The translations under genes and the position numbers were made by a program. The notes beneath the pieces were generated by a model, which did not search any database, had not been told where the DNA came from, and saw only the letters and a program-made list of their open reading frames with translations. A DNA stretch of 60,739 nt from Lysobacteraceae bacterium (lineage in GTDB: Bacteria; Pseudomonadota; Gammaproteobacteria; Xanthomonadales; Rhodanobacteraceae): NCBI GenBank assembly GCA_028866435.1, contig JAGWIC010000005.1:1-60739 (forward strand). The letters are read 5' to 3'. Positions 29,380-41,096 of the stretch are shown here, piece after piece; the stretch's first letter is position 1; every line of letters starts with the position of its first letter.

Positions 29380-29973
29380 TCAGGCGATCGTGCAGGCTTC
29401 GTCGAAGGTCAGGCGGGGGCCGCGCGGGAACAGGTTGCGACTGGCATCGCCGTAACCGATGCTGATCAGGAAATTGGACTTGATCGAGGTGCCGGCAAAA
29501 AATACCTCATCCACGCCTGCCTGGTCGAATCCGGACATCGGCCCGCAGTCCAGCCCGATCGCGCGCGCCGCCAGCAGCAGGTAGGCGCCTTGCAGGGTGC
29601 TGTTGCGCAGCGCCGTGCTGTCGATCAGTGGCTGGTTGCCGACAAACCAGCTGCGTGCGTCGGCATGCGGGAACAGCGCCGGCAGCCGCTCGTAGAACGC
29701 GTGGTCGGTGGCGACGATGGCCACCGCCGGCGCCTCCATCGTCTTGGCGCGATTGCCTTCGGACAGCAACGGCTCCAGCTTCGCCTTGGCCTGGGCCGAC
29801 TTCACGAACACCACCCGCATCGGCGAGCTGTTGGCGCTGGTGGGGCCAAACTTGGCCAGGTCGTAAAGCCGGTGCAGTTGCTCGTCGCTCACCGGCTTCG
29901 GCAACCAGGCGTTGAAGGTGCGGGCACTGCGGAACAACTGATCGAGGGCGGCCTCGGAAAGCAACTCAGTCAT
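29380..29973 (-). CDS. Nitroreductase family protein, RutE/malonic semialdehyde reductase-like
   Basis: This 197-residue flavoprotein aligns end to end with E. coli RutE: A-R-T-F-N-A-W near the start, [10 protein letters not shown] for [20 protein letters not shown] and G-P-M-S-G-F-D. RutE reduces malonic semialdehyde in pyrimidine degradation, but no other rut gene is present here, so it more likely serves general aldehyde or quinone detoxification. A GGATA site lies three bases before the ATG. Confidence 0.92.
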   Translation of the reverse strand: MTELLSEAALDQLFRSARTFNAWLPKPVSDEQLHRLYDLAKFGPTSANSSPMRVVFVKSAQAKAKLEPLLSEGNRAKTMEAPAVAIVATDHAFYERLPALFPHADARSWFVGNQPLIDSTALRNSTLQGAYLLLAARAIGLDCGPMSGFDQAGVDEVFFAGTSIKSNFLISIGYGDASRNLFPRGPRLTFDEACTIA

Positions 29974-30116
29974 GGGTATCCTCTGCTCGATGGTGCGCCG
30001 GTGTCGGCGCCGTGGTACGCCAGTGTAATAGGCCGCCGCACGTGAACAGGCCTCGGTAGCGGGAACATACTGTGTTCAATGGCGAAACAATCACACGACA
30101 CAACGACCCATTGTCG

Positions 30117-31094
30117 ATGCGGCAGGAGGAATGTTGGGTCATCACCGACACCGCCACCGGCAACCAGCGCCAGGCGCTGGCGCTGGCCGAACACCTGCGC
30201 CGACCGGTGCGCCACCTCGTGCTCGAGCCGCGCGCGCCGTGGTCGTGGCTGTCCCCGCGGCTGGCGCTTGGCGGCAACCTCGCCCTGCCGCCGCGGCAGC
30301 GCGCCTGGTTCACGCCGCCCTGGCCCGCCGTGGCGGTCGGCTGCGGCCGTTCCGCCGCCTTGTTCACCCGGATGCTGCGCAAGCTTTCGGCCGGCCGCTG
30401 CTACACGGTGCAGATACTCGATCCGCGCATCGACACCGCCCACTGGGATTGCGTGATCGCGCCGCGCCACGACCGCGTCGGCGGCGCCAATGTGCTGCAG
30501 CCATTGGGTTCGTTGAACCCGATCGACGACCGCTGGCTGGCCGATGGCCGTGAATCCTGCCCGCAGTTCGCCGAACTGCCGCAACCCAGGGTCGGCGTCC
30601 TGCTCGGCGGCCCGCGCAAGGGCATCGTGCTGGATGCCGGCTATGCGCGCCGGCTGGCCGCGGCCTTGATCGCGCGCCAGCGTGCCGAAGGCGGCAGCCT
30701 GCTCGTTGTCGCGTCGCGGCGAACGCCAGCGGCCATGATCGAGGCTTTTCGCCAGCTCACGCACGGCCTGGTCTGGGCCGGTCGCGGCGACGGCAACAAC
30801 CCCTACCCGGGGGTGCTTGGCTGGGCCGACCTGCTGCTGGTCACTCCCGATTCGGTCAACATGCTCAGCGAGGCCTGCGCCGTCGGTTGCCCGGTGCAGA
30901 CCTTCACCACGGCGCCCTTGCCGGCCAGGATCGAGCGATTTCACCGGTCCCTGCGCGAGGCCGGCTTGCTGGCGCCGTTCGGGCATCCGCCTGCGGCCGC
31001 GCACGGGCCTGCCTTGCGCGAGACCGCCGCGCTGGCAACCATCGTGCGCGAGCGGATCCACGCCAGGCGGGCATCAGCTGGCGCCACGCCGTAG
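30117..31094 (+). CDS. ELM1-domain (DUF1022) glycosyltransferase-like protein
   Basis: This 325-residue protein matches the ELM1/DUF1022 family, named after a plant mitochondrial fission factor but widespread in bacteria: W-V-I-T-D-T-A-T-G-N-Q-R-Q-A at the start, G-C-G-R-S-A-A near residue 77, G-G-P-R-K-G in the middle, and the C-terminal T-P-D-S-V-N-M-L-S-E-A. The fold resembles GT-B transferases, and its place beside LPS genes suggests an envelope role, which is inference. The ATG at 30117 starts the conserved region; a GTG at 30072 is possible. The last 21 bp overlap the end of the convergent GGDEF gene. Confidence 0.82.
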   Translation: MRQEECWVITDTATGNQRQALALAEHLRRPVRHLVLEPRAPWSWLSPRLALGGNLALPPRQRAWFTPPWPAVAVGCGRSAALFTRMLRKLSAGRCYTVQILDPRIDTAHWDCVIAPRHDRVGGANVLQPLGSLNPIDDRWLADGRESCPQFAELPQPRVGVLLGGPRKGIVLDAGYARRLAAALIARQRAEGGSLLVVASRRTPAAMIEAFRQLTHGLVWAGRGDGNNPYPGVLGWADLLLVTPDSVNMLSEACAVGCPVQTFTTAPLPARIERFHRSLREAGLLAPFGHPPAAAHGPALRETAALATIVRERIHARRASAGATP

Positions 31095-34061
31095 CCAGCG
31101 CAGTTGCCCCGAGGCGAGCAGCTTCTTCAGTTGCGGCGCCAACGGCGCCGCGAGGATTTCGCCTGCCAGGGCCCCATTCACCAGCAAGCCGACGCAGGCG
31201 TTACGACCATCCTGCTTGGCGCGATACAGGGCGAGGTCGGCCAGCTCCACCGCCGCGTCAAACGTCGCCCGGTCGATATGCGCGGCGAGCGGATGCATGC
31301 TGAAGCCAATCGAGCAGGTCAGCGCTATCCGGCCGCCGCGGCCATCGCCGAAATGCCTTGCCGCGACGTCACGACGCAGGCGCTCGGCGATGCGCTGCAC
31401 CCCGGCCGGGTCGACATGGCGCAACAGCAGCAGGAACTCCTCACCACCCCAGCGCACCGTGATGTCGCTCTCGCGCCGGGCCTCGGCGAGCAGGCGCCCC
31501 AGCTCGCGCAACACGGTGTCGCCCACGGCATGGCCGTAGTGATCGTTGATGTGCTTGAAGTGGTCGATGTCGATCTGCAGCACGCCGATGCGCACGTCAT
31601 TCAACAGCACGGCCGGCAGGTGCGACTGCAGATAGCGGCGGTTGTGCAGGGCGGTCAGCGCGTCGGTCTGACTTTCCTCGGCCAGTGCCAGGTTGGTCAC
31701 GCGCAGGCGCTCAAGCGCGCGCGTCAATTGTTCGGTGCGCTGGTCGACCTGCGCCTCCAGCCACGCCTGCCGCCGGCGCTGGCGGCGCATGAAGCCGACG
31801 ACCAGAAAAATCACGGCGATGCACAGCAGCAGGGCGGCGAGGGCCTTGACCAGCTTGCGTTCGTACCAGAACGGCTCGACCCGGATGGCCAGGTCGGCCT
31901 CGGACCCGAAGGCCCGCGCGCCGGTGAGCCGTGCCGCGACCCTGAAGCGGTAGTCGCCGGGCGGCAGGTGCGTGTAGAACGCGGTGCGCCGCGCCCCCGC
32001 GTCCTGCCACTCCTTGTCGTAGCCCTCGAGCTGATAGCGAAACGCCAGCGTGCCGATGCGCAGGTACGGCGCGGCGTAGCTGATCGCCAGGTCCCGCTTG
32101 CCCGGCGCCAGCACGAACCGCTGCTGCGGGATATGCTCACCATCGTGCGCGACCGACTCGATCACCGCCGCCGGCGAATCCGGCTCGGCACCCACCGCGC
32201 GGGTATCCACGCCAAGCGCGCCATCGGTGGTCGCATACCAGATGACCTTGCCGTCGACCAGGCTGCGCGCGCCGCCGCCGCCATTGCAGCACTTGGCATT
32301 GCGCACGCTGGTGTCGCGGTCCTCCCCGGCCAGCCGCTGCAGAGTCATTCGCCGCACCGGCGTGCCGGGTAGCGGCAGCATGGCCAATGGCGTGCGCCAC
32401 ACGCCGGCGATCGAACCGACGTAGAGGTCGCCGCCGAGCACGTCGAGCGTCCAGGCATTGTCGCTGGGCAGGCCGTCGGCCTGGCCGACCATGCGCAGGC
32501 GGCCGTCGCGCACGAAGCCGATGCCGGCATCCGTCGTGGCCAGGGCCAACACGCCCGGCTCCACCATGGTCAGGCGCGATACGAAGTGTCCGGCCAGTGG
32601 CCTGGCCCACGCCGGTTCGGTCAGCTTGCCGTCGTGCCATTCGCGTACGCCGTCCTGGGTACCCAGATAGGCATGATCCGGGCCCAATGGCAGGATCGCG
32701 CGAATGATCGACGCCGCGCCCGAGGCGCCCTTGTCGATGCGGGTCAACTGACCCTGGTACCAGCGATACAGACCGCCGGTGGTACCGATCAGGACATCGT
32801 CATCAGCCATCTCGCGAATGACATCCACCTGCCATCGTCCCAGCACCGCCAGCGCGGCGGGGGTGACGTTCCGACCGGCGGCGAAGACGGCGACACCCGC
32901 ACGGGTGCCCACCCACAGCTGTCCGCGATGGTCGTAATAGAGCTCGTACGCCGACGGATTGGGCAGCTCGCGGCCGGGAATGACGACGTGGGCACGGTTG
33001 CCCTGGACCATCTCCACGTCGGCATTGGTGCCGATCACCAGTTCCCCGGTTGGCGCGCGCACGACGCTCCAGACCAGTGCATCGGTGAGGCCCTCGGGTT
33101 TGGAGATGCTGCGCGTCCAGCCGTCCCAGATGCGGTAGAGCCCCTGGGTATGGGTGCCTACCCACAGGTTGCCGGCGTCATCCTCGAACAGCGCCTGTAC
33201 CCACGGGTTGGACCCCATGTCGCTGTCATCCATGCGTTTCAGGCCCGCATGGCGCTCATCCCGGTACAGCGCGTGCACCGTGCCGATCCACAGGCCGCCG
33301 GAGCGGCCGGTGAGCATGCTTTCGATCGAGACCGCGTCCAGCTCCGGACTGAGGCCGCCGCGCACGATGCGCTCGCCGTCCAGTCGCCACAAGCCGGCAT
33401 GGGTCCCCAGCCACAGGCTGCCGCCGGCCATCGCCAGATGGCGGAACGGCAGCCCCTCGTTCAGGGGCGCCTGCTGCACGCAGCTCGCCGCGACGGCGCC
33501 CACGTCGCGCCGGCAGACGCGGCCCAGCCCGCCGATCCACAGGGTATGGCCGTCGCGCAGCAGGCTGTAGGCGGCGCCTTCGTATCCGCCGAGCATCACG
33601 ACCTTGCCGTGCTCGACGCGGGCCAGCCCCCGCGACGTCGCCAGCAATGGGGTGCCGTCGCCACTGTCGACGATGGCGTTGACGGCGGGACCGCCGAGCA
33701 GGGTGAACCGGCCATCGCGTTCGCGCAGCAGGCCATGTGCGCCGCCGAACCAGACCTGGCCATGCGGATCGGCCCAGATCGCCGTCAGCATGCTGGTATC
33801 GACCCCGGTGGCGCGACGATCGAAGGTGACGAAGCGCATGCCGTCGAATCGCGCCACCGCCATCTGCGTGTTGACCCAGAGGAACCCGGCCCGGTCTTCG
33901 GCCATCCCCAGCACGGTGATCTGCGGCAAGCCCTGCTCGACGCTCCACTGGTCGAGCACGAACGCACGGAAGCGGGTGCCCGGATCCAGGGCACTGGCCG
34001 GCCGCATGCCCAGCAGGCAGGCGACCAGCGCAAACAGTGCTCCGTAAAACCTTCTTGCCAT
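31074..34061 (-). CDS. Diguanylate cyclase with two-component-regulator propeller sensor
   Basis: This 995-residue protein has a signal peptide or N-terminal anchor (residues 1-24), a periplasmic beta-propeller built of repeats such as L-W-I-G-T and L-W-V-G-T (about residues 30-640), a Y_Y_Y-type domain (F-R-Y-Q-L-E-G-Y-D-K-E-W), one membrane helix (A-L-A-A-L-L-L-C-I-A-V-I-F-L-V-V-G-F), a short coiled coil and a C-terminal GGDEF domain. The active site reads G-G-E-E-F and is preceded by an R-E-S-D I-site at the correct five-residue spacing, so it should make c-di-GMP under product inhibition. The signal sensed is unknown. It has no adjacent response regulator. Confidence 0.93.
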   Translation of the reverse strand: MARRFYGALFALVACLLGMRPASALDPGTRFRAFVLDQWSVEQGLPQITVLGMAEDRAGFLWVNTQMAVARFDGMRFVTFDRRATGVDTSMLTAIWADPHGQVWFGGAHGLLRERDGRFTLLGGPAVNAIVDSGDGTPLLATSRGLARVEHGKVVMLGGYEGAAYSLLRDGHTLWIGGLGRVCRRDVGAVAASCVQQAPLNEGLPFRHLAMAGGSLWLGTHAGLWRLDGERIVRGGLSPELDAVSIESMLTGRSGGLWIGTVHALYRDERHAGLKRMDDSDMGSNPWVQALFEDDAGNLWVGTHTQGLYRIWDGWTRSISKPEGLTDALVWSVVRAPTGELVIGTNADVEMVQGNRAHVVIPGRELPNPSAYELYYDHRGQLWVGTRAGVAVFAAGRNVTPAALAVLGRWQVDVIREMADDDVLIGTTGGLYRWYQGQLTRIDKGASGAASIIRAILPLGPDHAYLGTQDGVREWHDGKLTEPAWARPLAGHFVSRLTMVEPGVLALATTDAGIGFVRDGRLRMVGQADGLPSDNAWTLDVLGGDLYVGSIAGVWRTPLAMLPLPGTPVRRMTLQRLAGEDRDTSVRNAKCCNGGGGARSLVDGKVIWYATTDGALGVDTRAVGAEPDSPAAVIESVAHDGEHIPQQRFVLAPGKRDLAISYAAPYLRIGTLAFRYQLEGYDKEWQDAGARRTAFYTHLPPGDYRFRVAARLTGARAFGSEADLAIRVEPFWYERKLVKALAALLLCIAVIFLVVGFMRRQRRRQAWLEAQVDQRTEQLTRALERLRVTNLALAEESQTDALTALHNRRYLQSHLPAVLLNDVRIGVLQIDIDHFKHINDHYGHAVGDTVLRELGRLLAEARRESDITVRWGGEEFLLLLRHVDPAGVQRIAERLRRDVAARHFGDGRGGRIALTCSIGFSMHPLAAHIDRATFDAAVELADLALYRAKQDGRNACVGLLVNGALAGEILAAPLAPQLKKLLASGQLRWLRRGAS

Positions 34062-34264
34062 GGTGTCCCCTGCCGGGATTTGAGACAGATCAGCCCGCTC
34101 GCCCAGCCAGGTATACCGATCTTGCCCATGTGATGCCCACGGAAACAAGCCGGACCGGCCATGCGAGCACCGCCCTGGCAAGCGGGCGCGGGATCATCTG
34201 GCTTGGACCTGTCCACGGTACCCGCTCGCCCGGGCTCCTGGACGGGGTCCGGCAGGAGACCCGT

Positions 34265-37126
34265 TCAACCGGGTTCGGCGACAGCATCGAACTGAAAGCC
34301 CAAGGCATCGGTGACCTGCCGCACGCCTGCGCAGATCTGCTCCAGCGCGGGTTCGCGCGGCGCGATGCGCGAGCGCAAGTCCAGCGTGCAGGCCAGCGCC
34401 CGGCGCAACAGCTCGGCGTGCGCGGCGGTCAGCAACGCCGCCTGGGCGGTGTCGAGCAGGCCACCGGCACGGCATGCCTCGATCAGCGCGGCGTTGGCGG
34501 TCACCCCGAGCAGCCCGGGCTGCTGCGCCGCATGGGCCAGCACCAGGCCCTGCAGCGCGAACTCGATGTCCAGCAGGCCGCCGCGGCCTTGCTTGAGATC
34601 GAGCTGGCGTTCATCGGAACGGTCCCGCTCGGCGCGCCAGCGCCGGCGCATGCTGCCGACCTCGGCCAGCACCTTGGCCGGCTCGCGCGGCACCGCCAGC
34701 GTGCCGCGCCGCACCTCGGCCAGTGCCCGGCTCAGCGCGGCATCGCCAGCCACCGGACGGGCCCGCAGCAGCGCCTGGTGTTCCCAGGTCCAGGCGCGAC
34801 TCTTCTGGTAGGCAACGAAGGCATCGAGGCTGCTCACCAGCAGGCCCTTGGAGCCATCCGGGCGCAGCCGCGTATCCACCTCGTACATGCGGCCGGCGCG
34901 GGTCAGCACGGTCAACCAGTTCATCACGCGCTGGGCCAGCCGCTGGTACCAGCGCGCGCCTTCGAGCGGGCGCGCGCCGTCACTCATCGCCTGCGCCCGG
35001 CGACTGTCGTAGACGAATACCAGGTCCAGATCGGAGGCAAAACCCAGCTCCTCGCCGCCGAGGCTGCCATAGCCCAGCACGGCAAAGCCGGAACCCTCGC
35101 CGGGCAGGCGCCCGTGCTGCGCAACCAGTTCGCGCTCGGACAGCGCCAGCACGGCGCCCACCACCGATTCGGCCAGCGCGGCCAGCCGCCGCGCGGTGGC
35201 CACCGCGTTCACGCGGCCGTCGTTGAAGGCCAGGCCGAGCCGGAACGCGGTGGAAGAACGGAATTCGTTGATCCGCTCCAGCTCCGCCTCCGCCTCGCGC
35301 TCCTCCAGCGTGCCCAGCACCCGCGCGATCTCGGCGGCGATGTCGGTGCGCTTGAACGGCAATTGATCGATGCGCGGGTCGAGCACGTCGTCCAGCAGCA
35401 GCGGTTGCGCAATCACGCGCTCGGCCAGGAAGGCGCTGTCGCTGAACAGCCGTGCCAGTCGTCGAAGCGCCGGCGGCTGTTCCTCCAGCAGGGCGAGGTA
35501 GGACGAACGCCGCGCCACCGCCTGCATCAGCCGGCACAGGCGCAGCAGGCTCGCCACCGGGGCGCTGGTGCTGCGGGCGGCGTTGAACAGCTGCGGCAAC
35601 AGGCGATCGAGCCGTTCGCGCGAGCGCGCCGACATGGCACGCACCTGCGACGCCTGCGGAAGTTTCAGCAGCGCGTCGGCCAGTTCCGCACCCGGCACGA
35701 AACCCGATCGCTCCAGCATGCCCGCATCGAGGGTTTCGTCGCAGGCGCTCTGCCACAGCCGCGCATCGGCCACCGGCACGCTGGCCGTCTGGCTGCCGCG
35801 CGGCATCAGCACCGCGGCGAACTCTTCGCTGACGATCGCGCGATGGGTGGCCAGCGCGCCGTTCAGCGCATCCCAATGCGGGTAATCCAGGCTCAGCGCG
35901 ATGCGCTCACGGCTCAGCGCATCGGCGGGGATGTCGTGGGTCTGCGCGTCGCGCAGCATCTGCACCCGGTTCTCGACCCGGCGCAGCAGCACATAGGCCT
36001 CGCGCAGCAGGCGTGCCCGCGCGGCGGGAATATGCCCCCGCGCCTCGCAGGCGGTCAGCGCCGGCAGCAGGCCACGCACGCGCAGGCTCGGCTCGCGGCC
36101 GCCACGGATCAGTTGCACCAGCTGCACCACGAACTCGATTTCGCGAATGCCGCCCGGGCCGAGCTTGAGGTTGTCGGCAAGGTCCTTGCGGGCCACCTCG
36201 GCGTCGATCAGTGCCTTCATCTCGCGCAGGCCGGCGAACGCGGTGTAGTCCAGGTATTTGCGGTAGACGAAGGGGCGCAGCAGTTCCTGCAGCTGGCGGC
36301 TGGCGGCCGGGTCAGCGACGACCGGGCGCGCCTTGATCCAGGCATAGCGTTCCCAGTCGCGGCCTTCGTTCTGGTAGTACTGCTCCATCGCGGCGAACGA
36401 CAACGCCAACCGCCCGGCGTTGCCGAACGGGCGCAGCCGCATGTCCACGCGGGCGCAGATGCCGTCCATGGTGGTCTCGTGCAACAGCCGCACCAGCTCC
36501 CGCCCGAGCCGCACGAAGTACTCGCTGTTGTCGAGCGGGCGCGGGCCGTCGGTCTGCCCGGCTTGCGGGTAGGCGAATACCAGGTCGATGTCCGAGGAAA
36601 AGTTCAACTCGCTGCCGCCGAGCTTGCCGAAGCCGATCACCAGCAGGCGTTGCAGTTCGCCTTCCTCGTTGCGGCTGTGGCCGTAGCGGCTGGCGAGGGC
36701 GCGCTCGGACCAGGCCAGTGCCAAGGCCAGCAGGGACTCGTACAGGGCACTGGTGGCGGAGAGCGTCTCGGGCAGCTCATCCAGGCCGTTCACATCCCGG
36801 AACACCAGCCGCAGCGCTTCGGCATGGCGAAAGCGACGCAGCTGCGCCATACATTCAGCTTCGTCGTCGGACAACCGCAACGCCTCGGCCCGGCTGCCGG
36901 CATCACTGCCGGAGCGCAACCGCTCCAGCCCTTGCGGGGCCAGCAGGTGCGGCTGGCGGGACCACACGTCGAACGCGAAATCGCTGGCCAGCAAGGTGCG
37001 CCGGATGCGCTCGGCCACCCCCGCGTCGTCGTGCAGGGGCACGCCTGCGCTGCGGCAACGCGCCATCAGCCCGCCATAGCGTTCGTCGATCAGCGCGCGC
37101 AGCGCGGGGGATTCATTCACGGCCAT
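34265..37126 (-). CDS. glnE: Bifunctional glutamine synthetase adenylyltransferase/deadenylase
   Basis: GlnE adds and removes AMP on glutamine synthetase according to PII state. The 953-residue length is normal. Both nucleotidyltransferase halves are present: G-F-G-K-L-G-G-S-E-L-N-F-S-S-D-I-D-L in the N-terminal (deadenylase) half and G-Y-G-S-L-G-G-E-E-L-G-F-A-S-D-L-D-L in the C-terminal (adenylylase) half, with the D-x-D catalytic pairs intact. The ATG at 37126 starts the conserved region; no strong ribosome binding site is visible. It is divergent from the sulfatase across 183 bp. No glnA or glnB is nearby. Confidence 0.95.
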   Translation of the reverse strand: MAVNESPALRALIDERYGGLMARCRSAGVPLHDDAGVAERIRRTLLASDFAFDVWSRQPHLLAPQGLERLRSGSDAGSRAEALRLSDDEAECMAQLRRFRHAEALRLVFRDVNGLDELPETLSATSALYESLLALALAWSERALASRYGHSRNEEGELQRLLVIGFGKLGGSELNFSSDIDLVFAYPQAGQTDGPRPLDNSEYFVRLGRELVRLLHETTMDGICARVDMRLRPFGNAGRLALSFAAMEQYYQNEGRDWERYAWIKARPVVADPAASRQLQELLRPFVYRKYLDYTAFAGLREMKALIDAEVARKDLADNLKLGPGGIREIEFVVQLVQLIRGGREPSLRVRGLLPALTACEARGHIPAARARLLREAYVLLRRVENRVQMLRDAQTHDIPADALSRERIALSLDYPHWDALNGALATHRAIVSEEFAAVLMPRGSQTASVPVADARLWQSACDETLDAGMLERSGFVPGAELADALLKLPQASQVRAMSARSRERLDRLLPQLFNAARSTSAPVASLLRLCRLMQAVARRSSYLALLEEQPPALRRLARLFSDSAFLAERVIAQPLLLDDVLDPRIDQLPFKRTDIAAEIARVLGTLEEREAEAELERINEFRSSTAFRLGLAFNDGRVNAVATARRLAALAESVVGAVLALSERELVAQHGRLPGEGSGFAVLGYGSLGGEELGFASDLDLVFVYDSRRAQAMSDGARPLEGARWYQRLAQRVMNWLTVLTRAGRMYEVDTRLRPDGSKGLLVSSLDAFVAYQKSRAWTWEHQALLRARPVAGDAALSRALAEVRRGTLAVPREPAKVLAEVGSMRRRWRAERDRSDERQLDLKQGRGGLLDIEFALQGLVLAHAAQQPGLLGVTANAALIEACRAGGLLDTAQAALLTAAHAELLRRALACTLDLRSRIAPREPALEQICAGVRQVTDALGFQFDAVAEPG

Positions 37127-37309
37127 GCGGCCATTGTGCCGCAGAGGCGGTCCGCTGTCGGCCGTCACCGCACTTGTGCACCGCGCGCCGCAGCGCGCGT
37201 TGATCATGCATGCCCGCGCCGGGCACTGGCGTCCCGCTGCGCGGTTGCCATTCATCTCGGCCTGATTAGAGTGTCGAGTCCGTTCCATGACAGCTGGCGC
37301 AGGACTGGC

Positions 37310-39199
37310 ATGCCCCCGAATTCACTCCACTCGCGTTCGTCCTGGCGTGGTCTGGTGCGGCGCAGCGTGCTGCTGCTTGTGCTGGCGCTGGCCTTTGTGG
37401 CGCTGACCGGGGTGCTGGACGGTGGCGCGGGGGTAAGCCCATGGCGGCTGTTCGAGCAAGCGCGGTTTCCGCTGGCCAATGCGCTGCCCGGCCTGCTGCT
37501 GGCGGGCGTGTTGTTGACGGTGAGCCGTCGTGCGCTGCTGTCGTTCGCGCTGGCGTTCCTGGCGCAGGGCTTGATCTACGGCGTCAACCTGCTGAAGGTG
37601 GCGAACCTGGGCACGCCGCTGATGCCCGATGACTTCCGCATGCTCGGCCAGTTGCGCAAGGGCGGCATGCACCTGCTGGCCGGCTACCTGCCGCACAGTC
37701 CCTGGCCTTATCTCGGCCTGCTCGTGGCGCTGGGCCTGCTCGCCGCGGCGTGGCGGCTGGAGCCGGCCATGCTCCCGCACCGCACGGGTGGCAAACGCCT
37801 GCTCACCGGTACCGTGATAGCCGCGCTGCTGGTCAGCATGCTGGCCGGCCTGTCTGCGTGGGGGAAGATCTACAACGCCCGCGTGCTGTGGCTGGAACCC
37901 TGGTCGGCCGTGGTCACCGCCAGACATTCCGGCCTGATCAGTTCGCTGGTGATGTTTCACCTGCAGTACGGCGGCAAGCAGCACAAGCCCGACCATGCCG
38001 CGGCGGCCCGGCTGATCGCCCAGTCCGCGCCGGCGCTGCTGCAGTCGATGCAGCTGCCGGCCAGCGGCGCGGAACGGCCCGACATCGTGGTGGTGCAGAG
38101 CGAGTCGCTGTTCGATCCGCGCATCGTGCGCGGACTGGAGCACAGCAACTTCACGCCCAACCTGAACCGGCTGGCGGCGCACGGCATCAGCGGCAAACTG
38201 CACGTGCCCACCTTTGGCGGCGGCACCATCCGCACCGAATTCGAGGTACTGACCGGGTTGTCGCTGCGCTACTTCGACAACCTGCAGTTCCCTTACCTGC
38301 AGATGAGCCATCGAGCCATGCCCAGCCTGGTGCGGACCTTGCGCACGCACGGCTATGTCACCACCGCCCTGCACGGCAACGACCCCGCGTTCTGGAACCG
38401 CACCACGGCGTTCAAGTCGCTGGGCTTCGACCGTTTCGTGTCGCGGTCGTCGTTCCCGCCGAACGCCGCAATGGACGGCAAGTACATGGCCGACGGCGCC
38501 ATGACCGACGAGATCATGACCCAGCTGAAGGACAGCGGCCCGCCGCAGTTCATCTTCGCCATAAGCATCGAGGCACACGGTCCGTACGACGTGGCACCAA
38601 ACCGGGTCGCCGAGCGCGACGCCATCGCCGTGCCCGCCGGGGTGACCGGGCGGGACAAGCTGGAACTGCAGAACTACCTGTATCACATCGGTCACGCCGA
38701 CGCCGAGCTCGGCCGACTGGTGCAATGGCTTGGCCAGCGCAAGCGCCCCAGCCTGGTGCTGTTTTACGGCGATCACCTGCCTGCACTCGGCAACACCTAC
38801 AACATCACCGGTTTCGTCGACGGTGGCGGCATGCTGAGCCAGGCAGGTACCTGGCTGCTGGTCGATCCACGGCATCTGGGCCAGCCGGTCCACCTGGATA
38901 CCGCGGCGTGGCTGCTGCCGGGCAAGCTGCTGGCGCAGGCGGGCATCCATGACGACCCCTACTACGCGCTGACCGAGCTGGTGGGGCAGCCCCTGGCGGG
39001 CCTGACCGAGGCGCCGGGCGCGCCGCTGCCCACGGAAGGCGGCGACCAGCAGCAGCTGGACCTGGCCATGGCCAGCGTCGACCAGTTGCGCATGAGCGGC
39101 AAGCTGGACAAGTTCCTGCCCAGGATCAGGCCCGCTGCCACCGTGGCGCGCGGGGCGGACCCGCTGCATGCGCAAGCGACGGCGGCGGCGTTGCCCTGA
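37310..39199 (+). CDS. LTA synthase family (phosphoglycerol transferase-like) sulfatase-fold protein
   Basis: This 629-residue protein has four or five N-terminal membrane helices (about residues 15-190) and a periplasmic sulfatase/alkaline phosphatase-type domain. Key features are V-V-Q-S-E-S-L-F-D-P for the first metal site, T-F-G-G-G-T-I-R-T-E-F with the catalytic Thr, and F-Y-G-D-H-L-P-A for the second metal site. Such enzymes transfer phosphoglycerol or phosphoethanolamine to envelope glycans, for example OpgB on periplasmic glucans. Substrate is unknown. AGGA lies five bases before the ATG. Confidence 0.88.
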   Translation: MPPNSLHSRSSWRGLVRRSVLLLVLALAFVALTGVLDGGAGVSPWRLFEQARFPLANALPGLLLAGVLLTVSRRALLSFALAFLAQGLIYGVNLLKVANLGTPLMPDDFRMLGQLRKGGMHLLAGYLPHSPWPYLGLLVALGLLAAAWRLEPAMLPHRTGGKRLLTGTVIAALLVSMLAGLSAWGKIYNARVLWLEPWSAVVTARHSGLISSLVMFHLQYGGKQHKPDHAAAARLIAQSAPALLQSMQLPASGAERPDIVVVQSESLFDPRIVRGLEHSNFTPNLNRLAAHGISGKLHVPTFGGGTIRTEFEVLTGLSLRYFDNLQFPYLQMSHRAMPSLVRTLRTHGYVTTALHGNDPAFWNRTTAFKSLGFDRFVSRSSFPPNAAMDGKYMADGAMTDEIMTQLKDSGPPQFIFAISIEAHGPYDVAPNRVAERDAIAVPAGVTGRDKLELQNYLYHIGHADAELGRLVQWLGQRKRPSLVLFYGDHLPALGNTYNITGFVDGGGMLSQAGTWLLVDPRHLGQPVHLDTAAWLLPGKLLAQAGIHDDPYYALTELVGQPLAGLTEAPGAPLPTEGGDQQQLDLAMASVDQLRMSGKLDKFLPRIRPAATVARGADPLHAQATAAALP

Positions 39200-39255
39200 A
39201 CGCCACGCCAGCATCCCGCGCGCGGGCGTCGCCGCACCGGAAACCGGAACACCCC

Positions 39256-39284
39256 AAAAAAAACCCCGCCGAAGCGGGGTTTTC
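39256..39284 (-). terminator. Intrinsic terminator of groESL (bidirectional)
   Basis: The stem AACCCCGC / GCGGGGTT has a four-base loop. On the minus strand it is followed by a run of eight T, closing the groES-groEL transcript 28 bp after groEL. On the plus strand TTTCC follows, so it may also end the sulfatase transcript. Confidence 0.9.
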
Positions 39285-39311
39285 CTTGGGTGCGACGCGG
39301 TCGGGCGGAAC

Positions 39312-40976
<1,665 letters not shown>

Positions 40977-41096
40977 TCAAAAATTTTGAAATTGGGAAAG
41001 GGTTTTTGCTTTTCGAGCGGTAACGCGAAGGCTACGGAACCGAGGAGGTCAGCGTGCGCGGATCTACGCGCTCCTGTGGGCCTCGACCCCAGCCGA

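Noticed and set aside
30072..30116. Longer ELM1 protein from the GTG at 30072
   Set aside because: The extra 15 residues are not like the family start and no ribosome binding site precedes the GTG.
34037..37309. A very long plus-strand open frame upstream of the sulfatase
   Set aside because: It is the antisense shadow of glnE: composition is Gln/His/Arg-rich, and the true sulfatase start with a ribosome binding site is at 37310.
37127..37309. A transfer RNA or riboswitch in the glnE-sulfatase gap
   Set aside because: No cloverleaf, T-loop or known aptamer motif could be found; the gap is ordinary divergent promoter DNA.
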